NCBI RefSeq assembly: GCF_003268675.1
Contig: NZ_CP029378.1
Span: 1,116,001-1,180,000, forward strand
DNA: 64,000 bases
DNA from: Streptomyces bacillaris
Lineage (GTDB): Bacteria > Actinomycetota > Actinomycetes > Streptomycetales > Streptomycetaceae
Reading direction: 5' to 3'
Below the pieces are notes generated by a model that saw only the letters and a list, made by a program, of their open reading frames with translations, had not been told where the DNA came from and searched no databases. Positions 55,234-64,000 of this stretch are shown here, in pieces. The position numbers were made by a program, and so were the translations under genes. The first letter of the stretch is position 1. The number at the start of each line of letters is the position of its first letter.

Positions 55234-56844
55234 TCAGTCGGCGTACGTCTCCCGCAGCTCGATCTTCCGGACCTTCCCGCTGACCGTCATCGGGAAGGCG
55301 TCCAGCACCCGCAGCCTGCGCGGGATCTTGTAGTGGGCCAGCCGCTCCCGGCAGTACGCGGTGATCTCCTCCAGCACCGGCGGGTCGGCCGGGTCGCGGG
55401 GGATGACGCAGGCCAGGATCTCCTCCCCGTACCGCTCGTCCGGCACCCCGACCACCTGGACGTCCGCGATCTTCGGGTGGCCGTGCAGGAACTCCTCGAT
55501 CTCCCTCGGGTACACGTTCTCGCCGCCCCGGATGATCATGTCCTTGATCCGGCCGACGACCTGGACATAGCCGTCCTCGCGCATCACCGCCAGGTCCCCG
55601 GTGTGCATCCAGCGGCCCGCGTCGATCACCTCGGCGGTGCGGTCGGGCTGGTCCCAGTAGCCGAGCATCACGCTGTAGCCCCGGGTGCAGAGTTCGCCCG
55701 GTATGCCGCGCTCCACGGTGGTGCCGGTCGCCGGGTCGACGATCTTGACCTCGATGTGGGGCAGCACCCGGCCCACCGTGCCGGTGCGGCGCTCCAGGTC
55801 GTCGTCGCGGCGGGTCTGGGTGGAGACGGGCGAGGTCTCCGTCATGCCGTAGCAGATGGACACCTCCTCCATGTGCATCTCCGCGACCACCCGCTTCATC
55901 ACCTCGACCGGGCAGGGGGATCCGGCCATGATCCCGGTACGGAGCGAGGAGAGGTCGTAACGGGCGAAGTCCGGCAGGTTCAGCTCCGCGATGAACATCG
56001 TGGGGACGCCGTAGAGCGAGGTGCACCGCTCCTGCTGGACGGCGGCGAGCACGGCGGCGGGCTCGAAGGAGGGGCCCGGGATGACCATGCAGGCGCCGTG
56101 CGAGGTGGCGGCGAGATTGCCCATCACCATGCCGAAGCAGTGGTAGAAGGGAACCGGCAGACAGATCCGGTCCGCCTCCGTGTAGGCGATCATCTCCCCC
56201 ACGAAGTAACCGTTGTTGAGGATGTTGTGGTGGGAGAGCGTGGCCCCCTTGGGGAAGCCGGTGGTGCCCGAGGTGTACTGGATGTTGATGGGGTCGTCGC
56301 AGGACAGCGTGGCCTCGCGCGCCGCCAGTTGGTCCGGGGTGACAGCCGGTGCGGTGGCCGTCAGCTCGGACCAGGACGGGTCGCCGATGTAGTGCACGGC
56401 CCGCAGGGCGGGGCAGTCGGCGCGCACCTCCCCGACGAGGGCCCGGTAGTCGCTGGTGCGGTGGGCGAGGGAGGCGACCAGCAGGGAGATGCCCGCCTGC
56501 TTGAGGACGAACTCCAGCTCGTGCGCCCGGTAGGCGGGGTTGATGGTCACCATGACGGCACCGATGCGGGCGGTGGCGTACTGGAGGAGCACCCACTCGG
56601 GGCAGTTGACCGCCCAGATGCCGACCCGGTCGCCCTTCTCCACCCCCGACGCCATCAGGGCCCGGGCCAGCTCGTCGACGTCGGCGCCGAACTCCGTGTA
56701 CGTCCAGCGGCGCCCGGAGACCACGTCGACCAGGGCCTCGCGCTCCCCGTGGGCGGCGATCGTCCGGTCCAGGTTGCGGCCGATGGTGTCACCCAGCAGA
56801 GCGGTGGTGCCGGTGCCGTGCGCGTACGACGGACTCCTGGTCAT
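55234..56844 (-). CDS. AMP-binding acyl-CoA synthetase (fatty-acid type)
   Basis: This 536-residue ANL-superfamily enzyme has the phosphate loop [11 protein letters not shown], the YGMTETSP adenine motif, the hinge [24 protein letters not shown] and the catalytic Lys in SGKVRKIEL. This pattern is typical of medium/long-chain fatty acyl-CoA synthetases of the FadD/AMP-ligase group. The ATG overlaps the stop of the upstream synthetase (ATGA), so the pair is an operon. The exact substrate is unknown. Confidence 0.9.
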   Translation of the reverse strand: MTRSPSYAHGTGTTALLGDTIGRNLDRTIAAHGEREALVDVVSGRRWTYTEFGADVDELARALMASGVEKGDRVGIWAVNCPEWVLLQYATARIGAVMVTINPAYRAHELEFVLKQAGISLLVASLAHRTSDYRALVGEVRADCPALRAVHYIGDPSWSELTATAPAVTPDQLAAREATLSCDDPINIQYTSGTTGFPKGATLSHHNILNNGYFVGEMIAYTEADRICLPVPFYHCFGMVMGNLAATSHGACMVIPGPSFEPAAVLAAVQQERCTSLYGVPTMFIAELNLPDFARYDLSSLRTGIMAGSPCPVEVMKRVVAEMHMEEVSICYGMTETSPVSTQTRRDDDLERRTGTVGRVLPHIEVKIVDPATGTTVERGIPGELCTRGYSVMLGYWDQPDRTAEVIDAGRWMHTGDLAVMREDGYVQVVGRIKDMIIRGGENVYPREIEEFLHGHPKIADVQVVGVPDERYGEEILACVIPRDPADPPVLEEITAYCRERLAHYKIPRRLRVLDAFPMTVSGKVRKIELRETYAD

Positions 56845-58523
56845 TTCAGGTCCCCCTCGTCGAACTCGGTTCCCGCTCCGGCGCCTCGGGCGGTGCGTTC
56901 GCGCAGCTCGATGCGGCGGATCTTGCCGGAGACGGTCTTGGGCAGCTCCGCGAACTCCAGCTTGCGAAGGCGTTTGTACGGGGCGAGGACCGCCCGCGAG
57001 TGCTCGAAGAGGGCCTTCGCCGTCTCCGGCCCCGGCTCCCATCCCGCCGCCAGCACGACGTACGCCTTCGGGACGGAGAGCCGCAGCGGGTCGGGGGCGG
57101 GCACGACGGCGGCCTCGGCCACCGCCTCGTGCTCCAGGAGGGCGCTCTCCAGCTCGAAGGGCGAGATCTTGTAGTCCGAGGACTTGAAGACGTCGTCGCT
57201 GCGGCCCACGTAGGTGATGTAGCCGTCCTCGTCGCGCGCCCCGATGTCGCCCGTGCGGTAGTAGCCGCCCGCCATCGCCTCGGCCGTACGCTCCGGGTCG
57301 CCGTGGTAGCCGGTCATCAGGCCCACCGGGTGCTGGGAGAGGTCGAGCGCGATCTCGCCCTCGGCCACGCCCGGCCGGCCGGTGACCGGGTCGAGCAGCT
57401 CCACGGTGAAGCCCGGGCTCGGGCGGCCCATGGAGCCGGTCCTGAGGGGCTGGCCGGGGCTGTTGGCGACCTGGACGGCGGTCTCCGTCTGGCCGAAGCC
57501 GTCCCGGATGGTGACGCCCCACTCCCGCCGGACCGTCTCGATGACCTCCGGGTTCAGCGGCTCCCCCGCCGCCACGACCTCGCGCGGCGGAGTCCTCAGC
57601 CGGGACAGGTCGGCCTGGATGAGCATCCGCCAGACGGTGGGCGGGGCGCAGAAGCTGGTGACGCCCGAGCGGTCCATCTCGGCCATCAGCCGGGAGGCGT
57701 CGAAGCGGGTGTAGTTGACGATGAAGACGGTGGCCTCGGCGGTCCACGGGGCGAAGAGATTGGACCAGGCGTGCTTGGCCCAGCCGGGGGACGAGATGTT
57801 GAGGTGGACGTCGCCGGGGCGCAGCCCGATCCAGTACATCGTCGCCAAGTGGCCCACGGGGTACGAGACATGGGTGTGCTCGACCAGTTTGGGGCGGGCG
57901 GTGGTGCCGGAGGTGAAGTAGAGCATCAGCGGCTCGTCGGCCTCCGTCGGCCGGTCGGGGGTGAAGTCGGCCGGGGCGTCGGCCACTTCGGCGTACGGCC
58001 GCCATCCCGCCACCTCCTCGCCCACCGCGATCCGGGTGTACTTCCCCGGCACCTCGTCGAACTTCCCGGTGTCCGCGTCCCGGACCAGCACATGGCTCAC
58101 CCGGCCGCGCTCCACCCGGTCGCGCAGATCGGCGGGGCCGAGCAGCGGGGTGGCGGGGATGACGACGGCGCGCAGCTTCATCGCGGCGAGGGCGGTCTCC
58201 CACAGGTCGACCTGGTTGCCGAGCATGACGAGGATGCGGTCGCCCTCCCGTACGCCCTGCTTCCGCAGCCAGTTGGCGGCCCGGGCGGACCGTTCGGACA
58301 TGGCGGCGAAGGAGACCTCGGTGCGCCGGCCGTCCTCCTCCACGATGTGCAGGGCGGTCCGGTCGTTGCCCTCCGCGATGACGTCGAACCAGTCCAGCGC
58401 CCAGTTGAAGTGGTCGGGCCGGGGCCAGCGGAAGCCCGCGTAGGCCCGCTCGTACTCCTCGCGGTGGTCCAGCAGGAAGTCCCGGGCGGCCCGGAACGTC
58501 TCCGTCGCGCTCGTTGCCGGCAT
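56841..58523 (-). CDS. AMP-binding acyl-CoA synthetase (acetyl/medium-chain type)
   Basis: This 560-residue ANL enzyme has [23 protein letters not shown], the hinge [24 protein letters not shown] and Lys in SGKIRRIEL. It resembles the medium-chain acyl-CoA synthetase (ACSM-like) or benzoate/acyl ligases. ATG at 58523 follows aaggagtgcac; the GTG six bases earlier is too close to that site. It is the first gene of the two-gene operon, divergent from the GAF-LuxR regulator. Confidence 0.9.
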   Translation of the reverse strand: MPATSATETFRAARDFLLDHREEYERAYAGFRWPRPDHFNWALDWFDVIAEGNDRTALHIVEEDGRRTEVSFAAMSERSARAANWLRKQGVREGDRILVMLGNQVDLWETALAAMKLRAVVIPATPLLGPADLRDRVERGRVSHVLVRDADTGKFDEVPGKYTRIAVGEEVAGWRPYAEVADAPADFTPDRPTEADEPLMLYFTSGTTARPKLVEHTHVSYPVGHLATMYWIGLRPGDVHLNISSPGWAKHAWSNLFAPWTAEATVFIVNYTRFDASRLMAEMDRSGVTSFCAPPTVWRMLIQADLSRLRTPPREVVAAGEPLNPEVIETVRREWGVTIRDGFGQTETAVQVANSPGQPLRTGSMGRPSPGFTVELLDPVTGRPGVAEGEIALDLSQHPVGLMTGYHGDPERTAEAMAGGYYRTGDIGARDEDGYITYVGRSDDVFKSSDYKISPFELESALLEHEAVAEAAVVPAPDPLRLSVPKAYVVLAAGWEPGPETAKALFEHSRAVLAPYKRLRKLEFAELPKTVSGKIRRIELRERTARGAGAGTEFDEGDLK

Positions 58524-58656
58524 GTGCACTCCTTGTTACGGACCCGACCGGTCGCCTGACATCATGCAAACAGTGACCCAGGTCTCACCACCCCCGGACG
58601 GGGGTGGTGCCGCCCCTCACCCGGGGGACGGTTCGCGCGGATGGGGAGGCGTCGGA

Positions 58657-59517
58657 GTGCCGGAACCGGTCGATGCGGCCGATGCGGTCGAGATGCGTAC
58701 GGCCCTGGCGGGGCTGCGCCGCACCAGTGGGCTGCCGGTCGTCTTCGGCGGGCTGCTCGCGGACGCCCGCCACGCCCGGATCGGGGAGCTGAACGGGGCG
58801 CAGACCAGCGCGCTGCGGGGGCTGGTCGTCTCGGCCGGGAGCGGCCTGGGCGGCAAGGCGATCGCCCTCGCCCGGCCCTGCGCGGTGACGGACTATCCCG
58901 TCTCGCGCCACATCAGCCACGAGTACGACACGGCGGTCGCGGCGGAGGGGCTGCGCTCGGTGGTCGCGGTGCCCGTGGTCGTACGCCGGTCGGTACGGGG
59001 CGTGCTGTACGGGGCGCTGCGCACGCCGGTGACCCTCGGGGACCGGACCTTCGACGCGGCGGTGGCGGCGGCCCGTGACGTGGAGCAGGCCCTCGCGGTC
59101 CGCGACGAGGTCCGGGAGCTGCTGGCCCTGACCCGGGACCAGGTGGCGGCGCCCGGCCCCGGCGCGGCTCCGGGCGTCTGGGAGGACGTACGCGAGGCCC
59201 ACCGGGAGCTGCGCGCGCTGGCCCCGAGGGTGGCCGACCCGGTGCTCCGCGACGAACTGCTGGCCGTCTGCGGCCGCCTCGCCTCGGCCTCCGGCGCGCG
59301 GACCCCGGCGGCCGCCCCCCAGGTGCGGCTCGCCCCGCGCGAGGTGGACGTGGTGGCGTGTGTGGCGGCGGGCGCGACGAACGCGGCGGCCGCCCGTCAA
59401 CTGGGGCTGCGCCCCGAAACGGTGAAGGGCTACCTCCGCTCGGCCATGCGCAAGCTGGGGGCGCACACCCGGCTGGAGGCGGTGGTGGCGGCCCGGCGGG
59501 CGGGGCTGCTGCCGTAG
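58657..59517 (+). CDS. GAF-domain LuxR-type regulator
   Basis: This 286-residue protein has a GAF-like sensor (LVVSAGSGLGGKAIALARPC, about residues 50-150) and a C-terminal LuxR HTH (LAPREVDVVACVAAGATNAAAARQLGLRPETVKGYLRSAMRKLGAH). GTG at 58657 has gggagg at good spacing; a longer start at ATG 58564 is possible. It is divergent from the acyl-CoA synthetase pair and is their probable regulator. Confidence 0.82.
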   Translation: MPEPVDAADAVEMRTALAGLRRTSGLPVVFGGLLADARHARIGELNGAQTSALRGLVVSAGSGLGGKAIALARPCAVTDYPVSRHISHEYDTAVAAEGLRSVVAVPVVVRRSVRGVLYGALRTPVTLGDRTFDAAVAAARDVEQALAVRDEVRELLALTRDQVAAPGPGAAPGVWEDVREAHRELRALAPRVADPVLRDELLAVCGRLASASGARTPAAAPQVRLAPREVDVVACVAAGATNAAAARQLGLRPETVKGYLRSAMRKLGAHTRLEAVVAARRAGLLP

Positions 59518-59689
59518 CGACGACGCGGACGACAGCACGACCGCATGAGTGTGCGGACGACGGCATGACGCCGTGGACGACGGCATGACGGCATGACGGC
59601 CGGGAAACGGCGAAGCGCCGGAGTACGGGGTTACGCCCACCGGCGCCCTGTCCCGCGCGCTCCTCCCGCGCCCGCCCCATGATGAACCG

Positions 59690-60574
59690 GTGATCAGTGT
59701 CCTCTTCGCCGTCCTGACCGCCCTGAGCAACGGATCCGGCACGGTGCTCCAGCGCCGGGCGGCGATGAGGGTGCCGCAGAGCGAGGCGATGCGTCTCTCC
59801 CTCATCGGCCGGCTGCTGCGCCAGCGGGTGTGGCTGGCCGGGATCGGCCTGGTGATCGTGGCGGCCGTCTGCCAGGCGGTGGCGCTGGCGACCGGGCCCA
59901 TCTCGGTGGTGCAGCCGATCTTCGTCATCGAGCTGCCGGCGACCCTGCTGGTGGCCGGCTGGGCGATGGGCGTCCGGGCGCCGCGTACGGTCTGGTACGG
60001 CGTCGTCGCGGTGACCGCCGGGCTGGCGATCGGGCTCGCGGCGGCCGCGCCGGTCGACGGCACCGACTCCGTGCGGGGCGCGGACTGGATCCCGACGCTG
60101 CTGCTGACCGGGGCGTTCGAGGCGGCCGTGATCGTCGCCGCGCTGCGGACGCGCGGCGACACCCGGGCGGCGCTGCTGGGGCTCGCCTCCGCCTGCGGCT
60201 ACTCGCTGACGGCCGCGCTGATGAAGGACGCGATGGCGCGCCTGGGCCCGGACGGCGGGGCGCTCGCGCTGCTGTCCTCCTGGCAGCTGTACGCGTCGGC
60301 GGCGGCCGGGGTGGGGGCGCTGTATCTGCTCCAGAACGCCCTGCACGCGGGGAGCCTGGTGGCGGTGCAGCCGGTGCTGACGCTCGGGGACGCGCTGATC
60401 AGCATCCTGTACGGGGTGACGCTCTTCGCGGAGGAGCTGCGCACCGGGTGGTGGCTGCTGCCCGAGCTGGCCGGGGTGGGGCTGATCGCGGTGGGGTGCG
60501 TGGTGCTGGCCCGCTCCTCGCTCGCCACCGACACGCTCGGGCCGCAGCCGCCGCCTCCGCCCCGGGTGAGCTGA
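59690..60574 (+). CDS. DMT-superfamily transporter
   Basis: This 294-residue membrane protein has about nine or ten helices in two EamA-like halves (SNGSGTVLQRRAAMRVP, ATGPISVVQPIFVIELPATLLVAG, GSLVAVQPVLTLGDALISILYGV). Similar proteins are called DMT family or NIPA-like transporters. Substrate unknown. It has a GTG start and stands alone. Confidence 0.8.
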   Translation: MISVLFAVLTALSNGSGTVLQRRAAMRVPQSEAMRLSLIGRLLRQRVWLAGIGLVIVAAVCQAVALATGPISVVQPIFVIELPATLLVAGWAMGVRAPRTVWYGVVAVTAGLAIGLAAAAPVDGTDSVRGADWIPTLLLTGAFEAAVIVAALRTRGDTRAALLGLASACGYSLTAALMKDAMARLGPDGGALALLSSWQLYASAAAGVGALYLLQNALHAGSLVAVQPVLTLGDALISILYGVTLFAEELRTGWWLLPELAGVGLIAVGCVVLARSSLATDTLGPQPPPPPRVS

Positions 60575-60643
60575 GGCGCCGGTCCTGCTGGGGGGAGCGG
60601 GCCGGACCCGGTGGATCGGGGTTCGGGTCCGGTCGACCGGAGT

Positions 60644-61735
60644 TCAGACCTGGTCGATCGGGGTGACCCGCTCGTCCTCTTGCACCGGACCCGGCGGGGT
60701 GCCGTCGCCGAAGGGGCGGCCGCCGAGCTGTTCGCGGTGGTGCGGGGTGGTCCAGCCGGAGAGGTCGGGGCCGAGCGGGACGATGCCGGTCGGGTTGATG
60801 CCCGTATGCACCTGGTAGTAGTGGCGCTTGATGTGGTCGAAGTCGACCGTGTCCCCGAACCCGGGGGTCTGGTAGAGGTCGCGGACGTACGCCCAGAGGA
60901 CCGGGTCCTCGGTCAGCTTGTTCCGGTTGCACTTGAAGTGGCCGTGGTAGACCGCGTCGAAGCGGACCAGGGTGGTGAAGAGGCGGATGTCGGCCTCGGT
61001 GATGGTGTCCCCGACCAGATAGCGGCGGTCCGCGAGGCGGGCGGAGACCTGGTCCAGGCGGGCGAAGAGGGCCGTGTAGGCCTTCGCGTAGTCCTCTTGG
61101 GTGCTGGCGAAACCGGCTTTGTAGACGCCGTTGTTGATGTCCTGGTAGATGCCTTCCATGACCTCGTCGATCTCCGCGCGCAGCGGCTCCGGGTAGAGGT
61201 CGGGGGCGCCGGGGCGGTGCAGGGCGGTCCACTCGGTGGCGAGGTCCAGGGTGATCTGCTGGTAGTCGTTGGTGACCAGCTTTCCGCTCGGTACGTCGAC
61301 GATCGCCGGGACACTGACCCCGCCGGGGTAGTCGCGCTCCCGGGCGTCGTACGCCTCGCTCAGATAGCGGATGCCGAGCACCGGGTCCCTGCCGTCCGGG
61401 TCCAGGGTGAAGCGCCAGCTCCGGTCGTCCTGGATGGGGTCGGTGACGGCGAGGGAGAGCGCGTCCTCCAGGCCGAGGAGGCGCCGGGAGACCAGGGCGC
61501 GGCTGGCCCAGGGGCAGGCCCGGCTGACGACCAGCCGGTAGCGGCCCGCCTCGACCGGCCAGCCGTCGCGGCTGTCGGCGGTGATGCGGTCGGCGAAGTG
61601 GCTGCGGGACCGCTTGAAGGGCTTGTGGCCGTAGGAGGTGTTGCCGTCGCTCCCGGCGCTGCCCCTTGTGGTCTCCGTACCGGTGCCAGTGCCAGTGCCG
61701 GTGTGGCTGTCGCTGTCCGTGCCGGTGTCGCTCAT
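60644..61735 (-). CDS. Glutathionyl/mycothiol-type hydroquinone reductase (Xi-GST family)
   Basis: This 363-residue protein is a Xi-class glutathione transferase-like reductase (YqjG type). The catalytic Cys is in SRACPWASRALVSRRLLGLED, and the C-terminal all-helical domain has KAGFASTQEDYAKAYTALFARLDQ and TEADIRLFTTLVRFDAVYHGHFKCN. As streptomycetes use mycothiol, the true thiol may differ. The N-terminus is a Gly-Thr repeat (TGTGTGTGTE). It overlaps the MFS gene upstream by ATGA. Confidence 0.88.
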   Translation of the reverse strand: MSDTGTDSDSHTGTGTGTGTETTRGSAGSDGNTSYGHKPFKRSRSHFADRITADSRDGWPVEAGRYRLVVSRACPWASRALVSRRLLGLEDALSLAVTDPIQDDRSWRFTLDPDGRDPVLGIRYLSEAYDARERDYPGGVSVPAIVDVPSGKLVTNDYQQITLDLATEWTALHRPGAPDLYPEPLRAEIDEVMEGIYQDINNGVYKAGFASTQEDYAKAYTALFARLDQVSARLADRRYLVGDTITEADIRLFTTLVRFDAVYHGHFKCNRNKLTEDPVLWAYVRDLYQTPGFGDTVDFDHIKRHYYQVHTGINPTGIVPLGPDLSGWTTPHHREQLGGRPFGDGTPPGPVQEDERVTPIDQV

Positions 61736-63231
61736 GCCGTGCTCCTCGATGGATCGGGGGATTCCTTGCGTTCACGTCGTCTGCCCCGCCGGTCGGCCCC
61801 CACATCGGCCAGGGCCACGATCAGCGCGGCCAGCACGAAGGCGACGGAGACGATCAGCCCGTGGTCGTACGCGTCCGCCCAGTTCCCCGGGCCGACCTGG
61901 GCGAAGAACACCGCGCCCACGGCGGCGATCCCGACCGCCGAGCCGACGCGCTGCCCGGTCTGGAGGGTGCCCCCGGCGCTCCCGGCCCGGTGTACGGGGA
62001 CCTCGGCGAGGGTCAGCGTCTGGTTCGGGGCGATCACCAGACCGCTGCCGAGCCCGGCGATGAGCAGGGGCGCGGCCATCGCCCAGCCCGCGCCGCTGCC
62101 GGGCACCCAGTGGACGGCGAGGGCGGTGCCCGCGAGGCCGAGGGCGACCATCAGGAGTCCGGCCACCACCAGCGGGCGGCCGAACCGGCCCACGAGCCGG
62201 CCGCCGAGGGACGCGGCGGCACCGGAGCCGAGGGCGAAGGGGGTGATGGCCAGTCCGGCCTGGAGGGCGGAGTAGTCCAGGCCGGACTGGAGGTAGAGGG
62301 TGGTGACGAAGAAGATCGAGGTGAACCCGGCGAAGTAGAGCAGGATCAGCAGGCAGCCCAGCCAGTAGGAGCGCAGCCGGAAGAGGGAGAGGTCCAGGAC
62401 CGGCTGTGTGCGGCCGCCCGTGCAGCGGGCCTCCCAGGCGACGAAGGCGGTGAGCAGGGCGGCGGCGAGCAGGACCAGCAGCCACTTGCCGTTGCCGGGC
62501 CACTGCTGGGCCTGGACGAACGGGAGCAGCAGGGCCAGCACCCCGGCGCCCAGGAGCAGCACGCCGAACGGGTCCAGGTCGCGCGGGCGGACCCGGCCCG
62601 CGGAGGGGGTGTCGGGGAGGAGGCGGTGGGCGAGCAGGAGGCAGAGGGCACCGAGCGGGAGGTTGACGTAGAACACCCAGCGCCAGCCGTGGTCGGGGCC
62701 CGCCGCCTGGATGAGCAGTCCGCCGAGGAGCGGGCCGACGGCGGTGGAGATGCCGACGACCGTGCCGAACATGCCGAAGGCCCGGCCGCGCTCGCGCCCG
62801 GAGAACAGCTGCTGGATGAGGGCGGAGATCTGCGGGGAGATCAGTCCGCCCGCGATGCCCTGGACCAGTCGGGCGATCACCAGCCACAGGCTGGACTGGG
62901 CGGCTCCGCAGGCGGCGGAGGCCAGAGTGAAGAGGGCGAGCCCGGCCATGAAGACGGCCCGTCGGCCGCGCGCGTCGCCGAGGCGGCCCGAGGGGATCAG
63001 GAAGAGGCCGAAGGCGAGGGCGTAGCCGGAGACCACCCATTGGAGGTCGGACTCGGGGGTGTTCAGGCCCTCGCGGATGGAGGGGAGGGCCACATTGACG
63101 ATGGAGACGTCGAGCAGGGTCATGAAGCCCGCCACCAGGCAGACCGCCAGCGCCTTCCAGCGCCGGGGGTCGGGGCCGTCGGTGGGGGCGTCGCGTCCGG
63201 CCGGGCCGGGTCGGGCCGCGCTCTCTGCCAT
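61732..63231 (-). CDS. MFS drug exporter (EmrB/QacA type)
   Basis: This 499-residue transporter has about 14 helices, an LDVSIVNVALPSIREGL motif D1-like start, GRLGDARGRRAVFM (motif A) and GISTAVGPLLGGLLI (motif C, antiporters). It is the first gene of an operon with the quinone-reductase gene, so the pair may deal with toxic quinones or phenolics. ATG at 63231 follows aaggtgcgaacc. Confidence 0.88.
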   Translation of the reverse strand: MAESAARPGPAGRDAPTDGPDPRRWKALAVCLVAGFMTLLDVSIVNVALPSIREGLNTPESDLQWVVSGYALAFGLFLIPSGRLGDARGRRAVFMAGLALFTLASAACGAAQSSLWLVIARLVQGIAGGLISPQISALIQQLFSGRERGRAFGMFGTVVGISTAVGPLLGGLLIQAAGPDHGWRWVFYVNLPLGALCLLLAHRLLPDTPSAGRVRPRDLDPFGVLLLGAGVLALLLPFVQAQQWPGNGKWLLVLLAAALLTAFVAWEARCTGGRTQPVLDLSLFRLRSYWLGCLLILLYFAGFTSIFFVTTLYLQSGLDYSALQAGLAITPFALGSGAAASLGGRLVGRFGRPLVVAGLLMVALGLAGTALAVHWVPGSGAGWAMAAPLLIAGLGSGLVIAPNQTLTLAEVPVHRAGSAGGTLQTGQRVGSAVGIAAVGAVFFAQVGPGNWADAYDHGLIVSVAFVLAALIVALADVGADRRGRRRERKESPDPSRSTA

Positions 63232-63360
63232 GGTTCGCACCTTAGGTCGGGCCGGGGGTTTCCTCATCCTGGACGTCCGGGGCGGGCTCGTCCGGGACGT
63301 GGGCGGTGTGGCGGGGCCCGGCACGGCGTGTCCGGGGCGGCCGGGGGTACCAGTTCCCGC

Positions 63361-63756
63361 ATGACTGTGGAGAAAACGAGCGTTCTCGTCCTGGACTGTG
63401 CCGAACCCATGGAGCTGGCCGAGTTCTACGCCGGTCTGCTCGGTGCGGAGACCCGGATCGGCTCCGACCCCGACTTCGTGGAGGTCGTCGGCAACGACGG
63501 CGTCCGGCTGGCGATCCGCCGGGACCACGGCTACGCGCCGCCGAGCTGGCCCCGCCCGGAGGACTCCCAACAGGCCCATCTGCGGATCCTGGTGAGCCGC
63601 GAGGACATCGACGAGGCCGAGCGCGAGGCGATATCGCTGGGGGCCAGGCCCGTCGACACCGGTGACAGCAACAGCGGTCCGCGCGATGTCCGGGTGTACG
63701 GGGATCCGGCGGGCCACTCGTTCTCGCTGGCGGTGTATCCGCTGCCGACGGAGTGA
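63361..63756 (+). CDS. VOC-fold glyoxalase-like protein
   Basis: This 131-residue vicinal-oxygen-chelate domain protein starts VEKTSVLVLDCAEPMELAEFYAGLLGAE and ends GDPAGHSFSLAVYP. The metal-ligand residues are not clear. It is divergent from the MFS/quinone-reductase operon and may be part of the same detoxification set. The ribosome-binding site is weak. Confidence 0.8.
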   Translation: MTVEKTSVLVLDCAEPMELAEFYAGLLGAETRIGSDPDFVEVVGNDGVRLAIRRDHGYAPPSWPRPEDSQQAHLRILVSREDIDEAEREAISLGARPVDTGDSNSGPRDVRVYGDPAGHSFSLAVYPLPTE

Positions 63757-63869
63757 CCTGCTGAGGGAACGAGGGAGGAGGGAACCAGGGAACTGAGGGA
63801 GCGGGCGGGGAGTCAGGGGCCTTTCGGGGCCCCTCACTCATGTCCGTACGCCCCGGGAGCTAATAGACA

Positions 63870-63917
63870 GGAAACTTTCCCAACACTGTTGACGCCAATT
63901 GGAAGGAAGCTTTACTT
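63870..63917 (+). promoter_or_regulatory. Palindrome and promoter before the last gene
   Basis: The palindrome ggaaactttcc (63870-63880) stands just before TTGACG (63889-63894), which is 17 bases from TTACTT (63912-63917). This arrangement is a plausible regulated sigma-70-like promoter for the gene at 63969. Similar palindromes occur before secreted polysaccharide-degrading enzymes in streptomycetes as I recall, but this is unproven here. Confidence 0.5.
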
Positions 63918-63968
63918 TCAGTTCTGCCGCGATGGCGTCTCCCACCCCCATCCGAAGGGAGCACCACC

Positions 63969-64000
63969 ATGCACCAGCGCCCCACTCCCCCCACGTCCCC
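63969..64000 (+). CDS. Start of a gene cut by the window end
   Basis: An ATG follows gaagggagcaccacc, a good ribosome-binding site. Only ten full codons are seen (MHQRPTPPTS), too few to identify the product. The short polar start fits the beginning of a signal peptide, but this is a guess. Confidence 0.5.
   Translation, partial: MHQRPTPPTS

Noticed and set aside
63881..63893. Fourth copy of the TCAACA-type palindrome near the window end (caacactgttg)
   Set aside because: The half-sites are separated by one base and not three, and the flanking bases do not match; it is more likely part of the local promoter.

Overview
The window is high-GC actinobacterial DNA and looks like a Streptomyces chromosome. 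The grounds are the strong third-position GC bias, frequent GTG/TTG starts, many 4-base ATGA/GTGA gene overlaps, a SARP regulator with a TTA codon, mycothiol-type enzymes and typical streptomycete families. The species cannot be named from the sequence. The NRPS cluster described below is complete on one strand; only the first gene (a histidine kinase tail) and the last gene (32 bases) are cut by the window ends.

Layout. 0-4.2 kb: the end of a NarL-type two-component system, a small conserved protein, a MobA/MocA-like nucleotidyltransferase and malate synthase aceB. 4.3-15.8 kb: a 1662-residue TPR-CHAT protein (caspase-like His/Cys dyad intact, 30-bp minisatellite in the linker), a coupled small protein/DUF6338 membrane protein pair, a three-FN3 lipoprotein, and assorted enzymes including an alpha/beta hydrolase that lacks its nucleophile. 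15.9-23.4 kb, minus strand: purine catabolism, with two NCS2 permeases, an 8-oxoguanine/guanine-type deaminase, uricase, HIU hydrolase, OHCU decarboxylase and an HTH regulator that seems frameshifted. 23.5-29.7 kb: a scarred sugar-uptake and glycan-degradation segment (truncated ABC permease, intact permease, GH20, secreted CBM-GH16), then a MITE-like element, then an IS701-family insertion next to the MITE end. 29.8-33.4 kb: hyi, glxR and catalase. 33.9-50.2 kb: an NRPS cluster with a heme-oxygenase-like diiron oxidase, a 2OG-Fe oxygenase, a DapF-like isomerase, an aminotransferase, C-A-T, SHMT-like, a truncated-C-A-T protein, TE and MFS genes, plus SARP and TetR regulators. 51.3-53.1 kb: gcl. 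53.4-64 kb: mixed genes, including an Mrr-like protein, GNAT, two acyl-CoA synthetases, a GAF-LuxR regulator, DMT and MFS transporters, a glutathionyl-hydroquinone reductase and a glyoxalase-fold protein.

How the parts connect. Uric acid breakdown yields H2O2 and, through allantoin, glyoxylate. The window holds the uric-acid genes, a catalase and both routes of glyoxylate use: gcl-hyi-glxR (tartronate semialdehyde) and aceB. Two DNA motifs tie these scattered units together. One is a 15-bp TTCC-N7-GGAA palindrome, present as tandem pairs exactly 21 bp apart before aceB, hyi and gcl. The other is a TCAACA-N3-TGTTGA palindrome before the uricase operon and catalase and, in degenerate form, before aceB. 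The NRPS cluster sits between catalase and gcl and so interrupts this regulon. It is the most likely source of undescribed chemistry: its DapF-like enzyme has Ser in place of both catalytic Cys, its oxygenase pair recalls the nitro/cyclopropane amino-acid enzymes of hormaomycin and belactosin, and one A domain has a cysteine-like code.
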